DNA of 64,000 bases. It comes from Sphingomonas colocasiae (lineage in GTDB: Bacteria; Pseudomonadota; Alphaproteobacteria; Sphingomonadales; Sphingomonadaceae). Position numbers and translations under genes: made by a program. The first letter of the stretch is position 1. Every line of letters begins with the position of its first letter. Where the stretch lies: positions 415,756-479,755 of the forward strand of contig NZ_JAINVV010000009.1 of assembly GCF_019880585.1 (NCBI RefSeq), written 5' to 3'. A model generated the notes under the pieces. That model was not told where the DNA came from and searched no databases. It saw only the letters and a list, made by a program, of their open reading frames with translations. Positions 31,702 to 39,370 of the stretch are shown piece after piece.

Positions 31702-32754
31702 ATGGGCGAAGCCGTCGTGGCGAGCCGCAAGCCGTTCTACAAGGAATTGAAAGCCGGGCGTTCCTATCTCTGGTGCGCCTGCGGACGATCGAAGCGGCAG
31801 CCCTTTTGTGATGGCCGTTCTCATGACGGCACCGGCATCGAACCGATCCGCTACGACTGCACCGTCGATGGCGAGGAAGTGCTGTTCTGCGGCTGCAAGC
31901 AGACCGCGACCGGCCCGTTCTGCGATGGCGCGCACAGCAACCTTCCCGGCGGCTATGCCGAGGAAGCCGAACTGGCCGAGGATCTGCCCTGGGCCGAAAG
32001 CGATGCGGCGGGCGTCCGTTCGCTCGACGGCCATTGCTATGTGATCGCCGCCGAAGCGACGCGCCCCGATGCGGGCGGCGGCTGGTGGTGCCGCACGATC
32101 GTGTCGAGCGCGATGGGCGCACGGCATCAGGCGCAATTCTATGGCGAGCTCCGGCACGGCCAGTCGCCCGTGCTCGCGTCTCCTGCCGGCGATGTCGTGC
32201 TCTGGACGATGGCGGGGCAGGGCAGCGTGGAGATTTCGGGACGTACCTTCGCCCTGGCGAAGAATATGGGCGTCTATGTTCGCGGCGGCGAGGCGTTCCG
32301 CTTCACCCAGCAAGGGGAAGATTCGCTTGGCGTGCACATCCATGCCTGCCCCGCGACCGATATGCTGGACGAACTTGCGGCGATGCCCGCCGATTTCGAC
32401 GCGAACTGGCCCGATCGCACCGTCGGTGTCGACGAAAGCCAGCGCCACGCCATGGGACCGCGCTATTTCCAGATGCTCGTCGACAAGAGGATCGGATCAA
32501 CCACCGCGACGCAGTTCATCGGCCATATTCCGCAATCGCGCGCGGAGATGCATCGCCACCTCTATGAAGAGGCGCTGATCATCCTCTCGGGCGAAGGGGT
32601 GATCTGGAACGATGGCATCCGGGCCCGCGTTCGCGGCGGCGACGTCATCTTCTTCCCGCGCAAGCATCGCCATTCGCTGCAATGCACGCATCCCGACGGG
32701 ATGGACGTGGTCGGGCTGATCCATCCGGGTGACAATCCGGGAATCAATTATTGA
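31702..32754 (+). CDS. Double CDGSH iron-sulfur protein fused to cupins
   Basis: This 350-residue protein has two CDGSH-type motifs in its first 80 residues: CACGRSKRQPFCDGRSH (an extra residue between CDG and the histidine) and CGCKQTATGPFCDGAH (canonical). Such motifs bind a 2Fe-2S cluster. From residue ~100 a degenerate cupin domain follows, and from ~260 a second cupin with HRHLYEEALIILSGEG and GGDVIFFPRKHRH, which fits the two cupin metal motifs. The start ATG 31702 (MGEAVVA) is preceded by AGGGAGA; a start at 31681 is less supported. The function is unknown; oxidoreductase or oxygenase activity is a guess. Confidence 0.85.
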   Translation: MGEAVVASRKPFYKELKAGRSYLWCACGRSKRQPFCDGRSHDGTGIEPIRYDCTVDGEEVLFCGCKQTATGPFCDGAHSNLPGGYAEEAELAEDLPWAESDAAGVRSLDGHCYVIAAEATRPDAGGGWWCRTIVSSAMGARHQAQFYGELRHGQSPVLASPAGDVVLWTMAGQGSVEISGRTFALAKNMGVYVRGGEAFRFTQQGEDSLGVHIHACPATDMLDELAAMPADFDANWPDRTVGVDESQRHAMGPRYFQMLVDKRIGSTTATQFIGHIPQSRAEMHRHLYEEALIILSGEGVIWNDGIRARVRGGDVIFFPRKHRHSLQCTHPDGMDVVGLIHPGDNPGINY

Positions 32755-32867
32755 GATCGGTCGGCGGACGGGCTGATGTCGTCCGCCCTACCCGCAAACG
32801 GTTGGAGAGTTTGCGCGCCATCCTGACGGATGAGGCGGTTCTGAAGAGCGGCTCGGCCGCAAGCCTT

Positions 32868-34067
32868 CTATCCCACCAGCTCGCGCCGTCCGAAGCACTG
32901 GCCGCTGCGGGCCAGCGCCTCTACCAGCCGCTCGACATCCGCCTTGTCATTATAGGCGTGGAAGCCGGCGCGGATGTTGCCGTCGCGGCTCGACGTTACG
33001 ATGTTCTGCGCGATCAATCCGGTGACGAGTGCATCGTCGTCGCGCGCCGGAATCGCGATCATCGGTCCGCGCAACGCATCGTCATCGGGGGTTGCCACCG
33101 CAATATCCGCCTGCGCCAGCCGGTCGAGCGCGAGGCGGGTGAGCATACGCACGCGGCCCTCGATCGCATCGACGCCCAGATCCAGGATCAGATCTAGCCC
33201 CGCCTTTGCGGCGTAAAGGCTCGGTACGGGCGGCGTGCCGCCCTGGAAGCGCCGGGCGCTGGGGCTGGGATCGTGCGCGAAAATGTCCATCGCATTGGTG
33301 TCTGCCTGCGCGAACCATCCCGACGTGCTCGGCGCCAGCGCGGAGGTCAGGGCGTCGCGCACCCACAGGAAACCGCTGCCCGCCGAGCCGAGCAGATATT
33401 TGAGCATGCCGCCGACGCAGAAGTCGACGCCGAGCGCCCGCACGTCGATCGGTTCGGTGCCGATCGACTGATAGCAGTCGAGGATGACCAGCGCGCCGCG
33501 TTCATGCGCGATCCGGGCGATCTCACGGATCTGGCCGGCCGGCAGCTTGCCGCCATGCCGATAGCAGACATGCGACAGCGCGACGATCGCGGTGTCCTGG
33601 TCGATCGCGGCATCGAAATGCGCGAGCGGGATGGTGCGGTCCTCGGCTTCCGCGACATGGACGACCTCGGCGCCGCGCTTTTCCTGCGCGTGCCAGATCT
33701 GCGCGCTGGTCGGGAATTCATAGTTGCTGACCACCGCCTTGTGCCGTGCCGAAAAGTCGACGCTGCTCGCCACCGCGTTGATCCCCGCCGATGCCGATGC
33801 CGTCACCGCCACTTCATGCATATGGGCGCCCAGCAGCGTCGCCATGCGCTGGCGAACCGCATCTTCCAGCGCCACCCAGGCGCCCCAGTCCGCCCCCTTG
33901 GCGATCCGGTCCGCCAGATAGGCTTCCATCGCCGCGCGCACGCCGTTGCCGAGCAGGCCATAGGATCCGCTGTTGAAATAGGCGATCGTCTCGGTCGTCG
34001 GAAACTGCGCACGAAATTGACCGAAATCGGCTTCAGCGGTCATGCGGATCTTGCTCCATTCCGTCAT
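32868..34067 (-). CDS. Class V aminotransferase-fold PLP enzyme
   Basis: This 399-residue protein belongs to the class V group (cysteine desulfurase, kynureninase, isopenicillin N epimerase). The PLP-aspartate is in GALVILDCYQSIGTEPIDV and the Schiff-base lysine in CVGGMLKYLLGSAGSGFLWV; FNSGSYGLLGNGV opens the fold. The sequence lacks a conserved cysteine-bearing loop of desulfurases, so epimerase, lyase or kynureninase-like activity is more likely than sulfur transfer. It is separated from the CDGSH-cupin gene by 113 bp, convergent. An ATATAT palindrome lies upstream. Confidence 0.85.
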   Translation of the reverse strand: MTEWSKIRMTAEADFGQFRAQFPTTETIAYFNSGSYGLLGNGVRAAMEAYLADRIAKGADWGAWVALEDAVRQRMATLLGAHMHEVAVTASASAGINAVASSVDFSARHKAVVSNYEFPTSAQIWHAQEKRGAEVVHVAEAEDRTIPLAHFDAAIDQDTAIVALSHVCYRHGGKLPAGQIREIARIAHERGALVILDCYQSIGTEPIDVRALGVDFCVGGMLKYLLGSAGSGFLWVRDALTSALAPSTSGWFAQADTNAMDIFAHDPSPSARRFQGGTPPVPSLYAAKAGLDLILDLGVDAIEGRVRMLTRLALDRLAQADIAVATPDDDALRGPMIAIPARDDDALVTGLIAQNIVTSSRDGNIRAGFHAYNDKADVERLVEALARSGQCFGRRELVG

Positions 34068-34073
34068 TATTCA

Positions 34074-34089
34074 TTCAGATATATATGAA
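34074..34089. promoter_or_regulatory. Operator D: TTCAGATATATATGAA quasi-palindrome
   Basis: TTCA and TGAA half-sites surround an ATATAT core, just 7 bp upstream of the class V enzyme start. It shares half-sites with operator C but with a wider spacer, so a common regulator is uncertain. Confidence 0.35.
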
Positions 34090-34112
34090 GATGACTATAT
34101 ATACAACATGCT

Positions 34113-35498
34113 CTAGGCGAGCAGGTGAACGGCGAGCCCGAAAATCGCGAGCGGCGCGGCGTAGCGGACGATCGCGGCCCACAGCCTGAAGCCGCCCGCG
34201 CCGAGATCGGTTTCCTTCGGGCCGATGATCGCCCGGCAACGCCAGCCGACGAACAGCGCGAGCAGGAACGCGCTGGCGGGCAGCATCAGGTTCGCGATGG
34301 TGAAATCGAGCAGATCGAAGGCCGTCTTCCCCTCCGCACCGAAGGCGGCGAGCGGATGGAAGTCTGAAAGCACGTTGAAGGAAAGCAGCGAGGGCAGGCC
34401 GATCAGCCAGATCGCCAGCGCGGCGGCTATGGCGAGCGGCGCGCGGCCGAGCTTCACCTTTTCGCGCAGCCAGGCGACCACGGGTTCGAGCATGCCCACG
34501 GCGGTGGTGAAGGCGCCCAATGCGATGAGCCCGAAGAAGAAGATCGCGATGATCCGCCCGCCCGCCATCTGCCCGAACACCACGGGCAGCGTGACGAAGA
34601 TCAGATTGGGGCCTTCGGTCGGTTTCAGGCCATAGGCGAGCACGGCGGGGAAGATCGCGAAGCCGGTCAGCAGCGCGACGACGATCACGCCCCCCGAAAG
34701 CGCGAGGGACGAGCGCGGCAGTGACGCGCCCGCGGGCAGATAGGCGCTATAGGTCATCAGCACCCCCGCGCCGATCGCGGTGGAGAACAATGCCTGGCCG
34801 AGCGCGGTGAGCACCCCGGTGGCGCCCAATGCCGCGAAATCGGGCTTCAGCAGGAATGCGGCGCTGGGCATCAGCCCGATCGTGATGGCATTGTAGATGA
34901 CGAGGCCGATGAGGATGGCGAACAGCGCGATCATCTTGATCCGCGAGACCGTCTCGATCCCGCGCTGCACGCCCAGCGCGACGACCGCGGCGGTCGCCAT
35001 GATGAAACCGAGCTGCAGCAGTCCGCCGCGAACGGGCGACGCGGTCAGCGTCTCGAACGTGGTGCGCGATCGTTCCGCGTCGAAGCTGGAAAAGCCCTGC
35101 GTCACCGATACGATGCTGTAGTCGATCGCCCAGCCAGCTACGATGCTGTAATAGCTGAGCCCGAAGAACGGGATCAGCAGGCCGAGCGAGCCGACGACGC
35201 GCCAGCCCCGCGATCCGCCGCTTGCCGCGATCGCGGCGTCGACGCTGGTGATCACGCTGCCATGGCCGCGCCGGCCGATCGCCATCTCGGCGATCATCAG
35301 CGGCACGCAGATCGCGATCACGAACAGTGCGTAGAGGATGACGAAGGCGCCGCCGCCATTCGCGCCCGCGACATAGGGAAAGCGCCACAATGTGCCCAGG
35401 CCGATCGCGGCGGCGCCGATCGAGTAGATGAACGACAGCCGCGACGACCATTGTTCGTTCACGCGCGATGCGTCAGCCAACCGCTCCTCCATAAGCAT
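34113..35498 (-). CDS. Sodium-dependent transporter (NSS/SNF family)
   Basis: This 461-residue membrane protein has about 11-12 transmembrane helices and the NSS signature IGAAAIGLGTLWRFPYVAGANGGGAF near the N-terminus, which forms the Na+ and substrate site in LeuT. LeuT-type homologues in bacteria take up amino acids such as leucine, tryptophan or tyrosine with Na+. Possible starts are ATG 35498, ATG 35492 or a TTG behind a GGAGGAG sequence. It is divergent from the MarR gene, so the regulator probably controls it. Confidence 0.88.
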   Translation of the reverse strand: MLMEERLADASRVNEQWSSRLSFIYSIGAAAIGLGTLWRFPYVAGANGGGAFVILYALFVIAICVPLMIAEMAIGRRGHGSVITSVDAAIAASGGSRGWRVVGSLGLLIPFFGLSYYSIVAGWAIDYSIVSVTQGFSSFDAERSRTTFETLTASPVRGGLLQLGFIMATAAVVALGVQRGIETVSRIKMIALFAILIGLVIYNAITIGLMPSAAFLLKPDFAALGATGVLTALGQALFSTAIGAGVLMTYSAYLPAGASLPRSSLALSGGVIVVALLTGFAIFPAVLAYGLKPTEGPNLIFVTLPVVFGQMAGGRIIAIFFFGLIALGAFTTAVGMLEPVVAWLREKVKLGRAPLAIAAALAIWLIGLPSLLSFNVLSDFHPLAAFGAEGKTAFDLLDFTIANLMLPASAFLLALFVGWRCRAIIGPKETDLGAGGFRLWAAIVRYAAPLAIFGLAVHLLA

Positions 35499-35500
35499 GC

Positions 35501-35519
35501 ATTTATATATGTTTCATGA
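35501..35519. promoter_or_regulatory. Operator E: ATTTATATATGTTTCATGA between transporter and MarR
   Basis: An AT-rich stretch with ATATAT and TTTCATG half-sites lies in the 78-bp divergent region between the transporter and MarR genes. Its similarity to the other sites is partial. Confidence 0.3.
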
Positions 35520-35576
35520 TCTGTAGGCACTGTTTGACCGATTGACCAGCGCAATAGTTGCTATAAGTTGCCCCGC

Positions 35577-36071
35577 GTGACCAAGCCGCAAAAGACCCGC
35601 GAAACGGCGCGAACGAGCGCGGAAGAGGCGCAGGCCGGAAACAGCTGGCTCAACGACTACCTTCCCTATCAGCTCTATCGGCTGACAAACCGGCTCGACC
35701 AGAGATTGCAGGCTCGCCTGCGCAGCCAGGGGATCAAGCCCTCGCGCTGGCGTGTGATGAGCGTGCTGCGTTCCTATGGCACGCTCACCATCGGCAAGAT
35801 CGCGGAGCAGGCGCTGATGGAGCAGCCCACGGTCAGCCGGGTGATCATGCAGCTTGAAGCCGATGGCCTGGCGACGCGCCAGGCGTCGAGCGAGGATTCG
35901 CGCGCCACGGAAGTGACGTTGACGCCGGCGGGGATCGAAAAGCTCGAAGCGATCGTGCTCACTGCTTATCGCCATCAGCAGGAAGCGCTCGCGGGCCTGT
36001 CCCGCGCCGAGCTCGACACGCTGCGCGCCACGCTCAACCGGGTCGAACAGAATATAGATTTCTACCAATGA
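35577..36071 (+). CDS. MarR family transcriptional regulator
   Basis: This 164-residue winged-helix repressor has the helix-turn-helix region TIGKIAEQALMEQPTVSRVIMQLEADGLATR and the wing SSEDSRATEVTLTPAG. MarR proteins typically repress divergent and nearby genes and release DNA when bound by an aromatic or similar small molecule. Only GTG (35577) or TTG (35568) starts are available; no good ribosome-binding site is seen, so it may be leaderless. It is divergent from the transporter and close to the TTCATATG-like sites. Confidence 0.88.
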   Translation: MTKPQKTRETARTSAEEAQAGNSWLNDYLPYQLYRLTNRLDQRLQARLRSQGIKPSRWRVMSVLRSYGTLTIGKIAEQALMEQPTVSRVIMQLEADGLATRQASSEDSRATEVTLTPAGIEKLEAIVLTAYRHQQEALAGLSRAELDTLRATLNRVEQNIDFYQ

Positions 36072-36087
36072 CCGCCGCAGCATCGTG

Positions 36088-36495
36088 ATGACGGGTCTGG
36101 CGGGGGACAGGCCCGACATCGCCGGGGCCATCACCTTCTTCTATTATGACGATCACGAGGCCGCGGTGCGCTGGTACCGCGAAGTGCTCGGGTTCGAGCC
36201 CTATTTCGAGCAGGACTGGCTGGTGCTGCTGCGGATCGCGCCTGGCCACAGCCTGGGGCTGGTCGATGCCGTGAACGGCAGCCAGCGTCCGGTGCCAGGG
36301 CTCAACAAGGGCGCGACGCTCTCGATCGAGACCGATCAGCTCGCCGAATGGCACAGCCGGTTGAAGGCCGCCGGATCCGCCGGGCTCGACGATGATTTCC
36401 AGCCCGGTTGCCGTGGACGCACCACCGAGTTCCGCGTGCGCGATCCCGGCGGCTATTTCGTCGAATTCTTCCGCTGGGTCGATCCGCCCGTCTGA
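36088..36495 (+). CDS. Cytoplasmic VOC-fold protein lacking metal ligands (2)
   Basis: This 135-residue protein has no signal sequence and shows the VOC segments ITFFYYDDHEAAVRWY, SLGLVDAVNGS and TTEFRVRDPGGYFVEFFRW. The N-terminal histidine is absent, as is the third-position histidine. The gene starts 16 bp after marR, so it is likely co-transcribed with it. It resembles the exported homologues at 30.5 and 38.9 kb more than the metal-type VOC gene at 22.7 kb, and could be a cytoplasmic ligand sensor or binder. Confidence 0.75.
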   Translation: MTGLAGDRPDIAGAITFFYYDDHEAAVRWYREVLGFEPYFEQDWLVLLRIAPGHSLGLVDAVNGSQRPVPGLNKGATLSIETDQLAEWHSRLKAAGSAGLDDDFQPGCRGRTTEFRVRDPGGYFVEFFRWVDPPV

Positions 36496-36587
36496 TCCCC
36501 TTTGGGGTTCCCCGCGTCTCTGCAGTGATGATGAACCGATCGGCTGCGCCCGCGCGCCCGATTGACTCCGTCCGAATCGCATACTAA

Positions 36588-36597
36588 TTCATATGCA
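36588..36597. promoter_or_regulatory. Operator F: TTCATATGCA upstream of receptor 2
   Basis: TTCATATGCA lies 26 bp upstream of the receptor-2 ATG in an AT-rich patch that continues with GACATATAAA. The same TTCATATG core is found in sites B and C, and TCATATG in site A. Confidence 0.4.
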
Positions 36598-36622
36598 AAG
36601 ACATATAAAAACGGAGGGGATT

Positions 36623-38860
36623 ATGATGCGGATCATGGCCTGTCGCGTGCGTATCTCTGTGGCGGGGCGTCGGTCCTCGCTATTGCTGGCCGGCGCCGCG
36701 ATCGCGATGCCGGCGGCCGCGCTGGCCCAGCAGGCCGAGGATCCGGAGCCGCAGGACATCATCGTCACCGCCACCAAGCGCGGTGAGCAGGCGATCCAGG
36801 ATGTGCCGATGAGCATCGCGGCGATCGGCAGCGACCGGCTGAAGCAGATGGGGGCCGACAGCTTCATCGGCTGGTCGCGTTCGGTGCCCGGCCTGGCGGT
36901 GCAGGATCAGGGGCCGGGCGACAAGAAATACATCATCCGCGGCATCCAGTCTGTGGGGGCGGCCACCACCGCGCTCTATTTCGACGAAATCGTGATGACC
37001 GGGAACAACCGCCAGGATGGCGGCGGCCGCCAGCCCGACCCCAAGCTCTACGACATGGAACGGATCGAGGTGCTGCGCGGGCCGCAGGGCACGCTTTATG
37101 GCGCCAGTTCGATGAGCGGCACGATCCGGATGATCACCAACAAGCCCAAGTTCGATCGCTTCGAGGGCGAGGTGGACGGCACGGTCTCCGGCACCCGTCA
37201 TGGCGGCGCCAGTTTCCGCGTCAATGCGATGATCAACCTGCCGGTGGTGAGCGACCGGTTCGCGGTGCGCGGCGTCTATTATCTGCGCGACGAAGCGGGC
37301 TTCATCGACAATCCGCTGCTCGGCCTCAAGGGCATCAATGACGAGCATACGCAGGGCGGCCGTCTGTCGGCGCGGCTCAAGCTGGGAGCGGTGACGACCC
37401 TGACCGCCAGCGGCATGTATCAGCAGACCAGGTCCAACGGGCGATCGGGCTATGATCCGCTGGCGGGCGATCTGAAATTCCCATCCTATGTCAGGATTCC
37501 CTGGAAGGATAAGATCAAGGCCTTCAACGTCACGCTCGATCACGATCTGGGTTTCGGATCGATCCTCGCGACCTCCTCCTATTTCGATCGCGACATCGAC
37601 TATAACAGCGACGCGACGATCATCATCGCCGACCTGCTGAAACGCCCGCGCGAAAGCGTGCGATCGGTGCTGACCCAGCCGCAAAGCCGCAGCATCTGGA
37701 GCAACGAGCTGCGCTTCTCCTCCTCCTGGGACGGGCCGTTCAGCCTGATCTCCGGCGTCTATTACCAGAAGGAGAAGAGCCACTTCACCAGCGTGGTCGA
37801 AAGCGCGACGGCGCTCGGCGAACCCGACACATCGGCCGGACGCATCGTCTATCTCGGCCGTTCGATCGACGGCGTGATCGAGAACTACTCGCTGTTCGGC
37901 GAGCTTTCCTATGCGCTGTCGGATACGCTCACCGTCACCGGCGGCGCGCGCTGGTTCCGCTTCGATATCGTGGAGCAGAGCAATCTTCTCTATGCCTGCT
38001 GCAACGGCAATGTGCCCGGCAGCGGGCTGGCGCCGAAGACGCGGTCGCGCGATTCGGGGGTCAATTACAAGTTCAACCTGTCCTATGAGCCAACGAAGGA
38101 TCTGCTCCTTTATGCTCAGGCCGCGCAGGGTTTCCGCGCGGGCGGCAATAACGAGCTGGGGATCACCAACGATCCGTCGTGCCTGAAGCTGCGCGCCTTC
38201 GGATCGGATACGCTGTGGACCTATGAAGCCGGCGCCAAGCTCGGCTTCGCGGGCGGTCGCGGCTCCTTCAACGTCACGCCCTATTATACCGACTGGACCG
38301 ACGCACAGCTTCGCGTGCGCGACAATATCTGCAATTTCAGCTATGTCGCCAACGCCGGATCGATCCGCGTGCTGGGCCTCGAAGCCGAACTGGCCTTTCA
38401 GCCGGTTCGCGGCCTCGATCTCACCGCCGGCCTCAACTTCGCCGATGCCGAAGTCAGCCGCAATCAGAGCGAGACGCCGCCGCCGGGCACGATCCCGGGG
38501 GTGAAGGGCGACAAGGTACCGGGGCAACCGCGCTTCTCGGGCAATTTCGCAGCTCAATATGGCTTCGACATTCCCGGCGCCGATTTCCGCGGGCATCTGC
38601 GGTTCGACTATGCCTATGTCGGATCGTCGACCACGGCGTTCAACCGCGCCGATCTGGTCAATTATCGCCGCCAGCCATCCTATTCGCTGGTCAATCTGCG
38701 CGCGGGGCTGGGCGAAGACGACTGGAACGCCGCGATCTTCGTCTCCAATCTGTTCGACGAGCGCGCGGAGGTCACGCGCGTGACGAGCTCTCAACGCTCG
38801 GACATCGTGTTCACCAACCGGCCGCGCGAAATCGGCGTCAACGTAACGAAAAGGTTCTGA
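36623..38860 (+). CDS. TonB-dependent outer-membrane receptor 2
   Basis: This 745-residue receptor has a signal sequence (MMRIMACRVRISVAGRRSSLLLAG...ALAQ) and a plug beginning near DIIVTATKRGEQAIQDVPMSIAAIG. The plug continues with IRGIQSVGAATTALYFDE and MERIEVLRGPQGTLYGASSMSGTIRMIT, and the barrel ends in a terminal phenylalanine (NVTKRF). GGAGGGG precedes ATG 36623; the ATG at 36593 lies within the operator-like AT-rich region. It forms an operon with the following exported VOC gene (2 bp gap). Confidence 0.92.
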   Translation: MMRIMACRVRISVAGRRSSLLLAGAAIAMPAAALAQQAEDPEPQDIIVTATKRGEQAIQDVPMSIAAIGSDRLKQMGADSFIGWSRSVPGLAVQDQGPGDKKYIIRGIQSVGAATTALYFDEIVMTGNNRQDGGGRQPDPKLYDMERIEVLRGPQGTLYGASSMSGTIRMITNKPKFDRFEGEVDGTVSGTRHGGASFRVNAMINLPVVSDRFAVRGVYYLRDEAGFIDNPLLGLKGINDEHTQGGRLSARLKLGAVTTLTASGMYQQTRSNGRSGYDPLAGDLKFPSYVRIPWKDKIKAFNVTLDHDLGFGSILATSSYFDRDIDYNSDATIIIADLLKRPRESVRSVLTQPQSRSIWSNELRFSSSWDGPFSLISGVYYQKEKSHFTSVVESATALGEPDTSAGRIVYLGRSIDGVIENYSLFGELSYALSDTLTVTGGARWFRFDIVEQSNLLYACCNGNVPGSGLAPKTRSRDSGVNYKFNLSYEPTKDLLLYAQAAQGFRAGGNNELGITNDPSCLKLRAFGSDTLWTYEAGAKLGFAGGRGSFNVTPYYTDWTDAQLRVRDNICNFSYVANAGSIRVLGLEAELAFQPVRGLDLTAGLNFADAEVSRNQSETPPPGTIPGVKGDKVPGQPRFSGNFAAQYGFDIPGADFRGHLRFDYAYVGSSTTAFNRADLVNYRRQPSYSLVNLRAGLGEDDWNAAIFVSNLFDERAEVTRVTSSQRSDIVFTNRPREIGVNVTKRF

Positions 38861-38862
38861 CG

Positions 38863-39354
38863 ATGGCTATCAAGACGATCATCAGGGGCGCGGCGCTGGC
38901 CGGGTTGCTGCTCGCGGCTACCGCCCCGGCCGTGCGGGCGCAACCGGGAGCGTCGCTGGCGGACGCGCCGCACCCGCCGCTCAACAACCAGGTGACCTTT
39001 CTCTATTATGCCGACGTTGCCGCCGCCGCGGCGTTTTACGGCGATGTGCTCGGGCTCAAAAAGACCTTCGACGAGCCCTGGGTCAAATTCTACCAGGTGA
39101 CCGAACATTCCTATGTCGGGCTCGTCGACGGCAAGAACGGTTTCCACAAGGCGACCGAAGGCAAGGCCGTGATGGTCAGCATCGAGACCGATCAGGTCGA
39201 GCAATGGTATGAACGGATGACAGCGAAAAAGGCCGACTTCATCAAGCATTTCGATCCCAAGGGCACGCATCCCTTCGTGAACGGTTTCCTCGTCAGGGAT
39301 CCCGGCGGCTACACCGTCGAATTCTATCGCTGGAAGAAGAAGCCGGCCGGATGA
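38863..39354 (+). CDS. Exported VOC-fold protein lacking metal ligands (3)
   Basis: This 163-residue protein starts 2 bp after receptor 2, so the two are translated together. It has a signal sequence (MAIKTIIRGAALAGLLLAATAPAVRAQ) and the VOC segments VTFLYYADVAAAAAFY, YVGLVDGKNG and GFLVRDPGGYTVEFYRW. The usual metal-binding histidines are absent. The tight coupling to a TonB-dependent receptor suggests it binds the imported compound in the periplasm. This is inference; no binding data exist here. Confidence 0.78.
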   Translation: MAIKTIIRGAALAGLLLAATAPAVRAQPGASLADAPHPPLNNQVTFLYYADVAAAAAFYGDVLGLKKTFDEPWVKFYQVTEHSYVGLVDGKNGFHKATEGKAVMVSIETDQVEQWYERMTAKKADFIKHFDPKGTHPFVNGFLVRDPGGYTVEFYRWKKKPAG

Positions 39355-39370
39355 TGGCGTCGCGGCGTCG

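Noticed and set aside
32763..32788. GGCGGAC/GTCCGCC hairpin after the CDGSH-cupin gene as a terminator
   Set aside because: Seven-bp stem without a T-run; kept only as a note.
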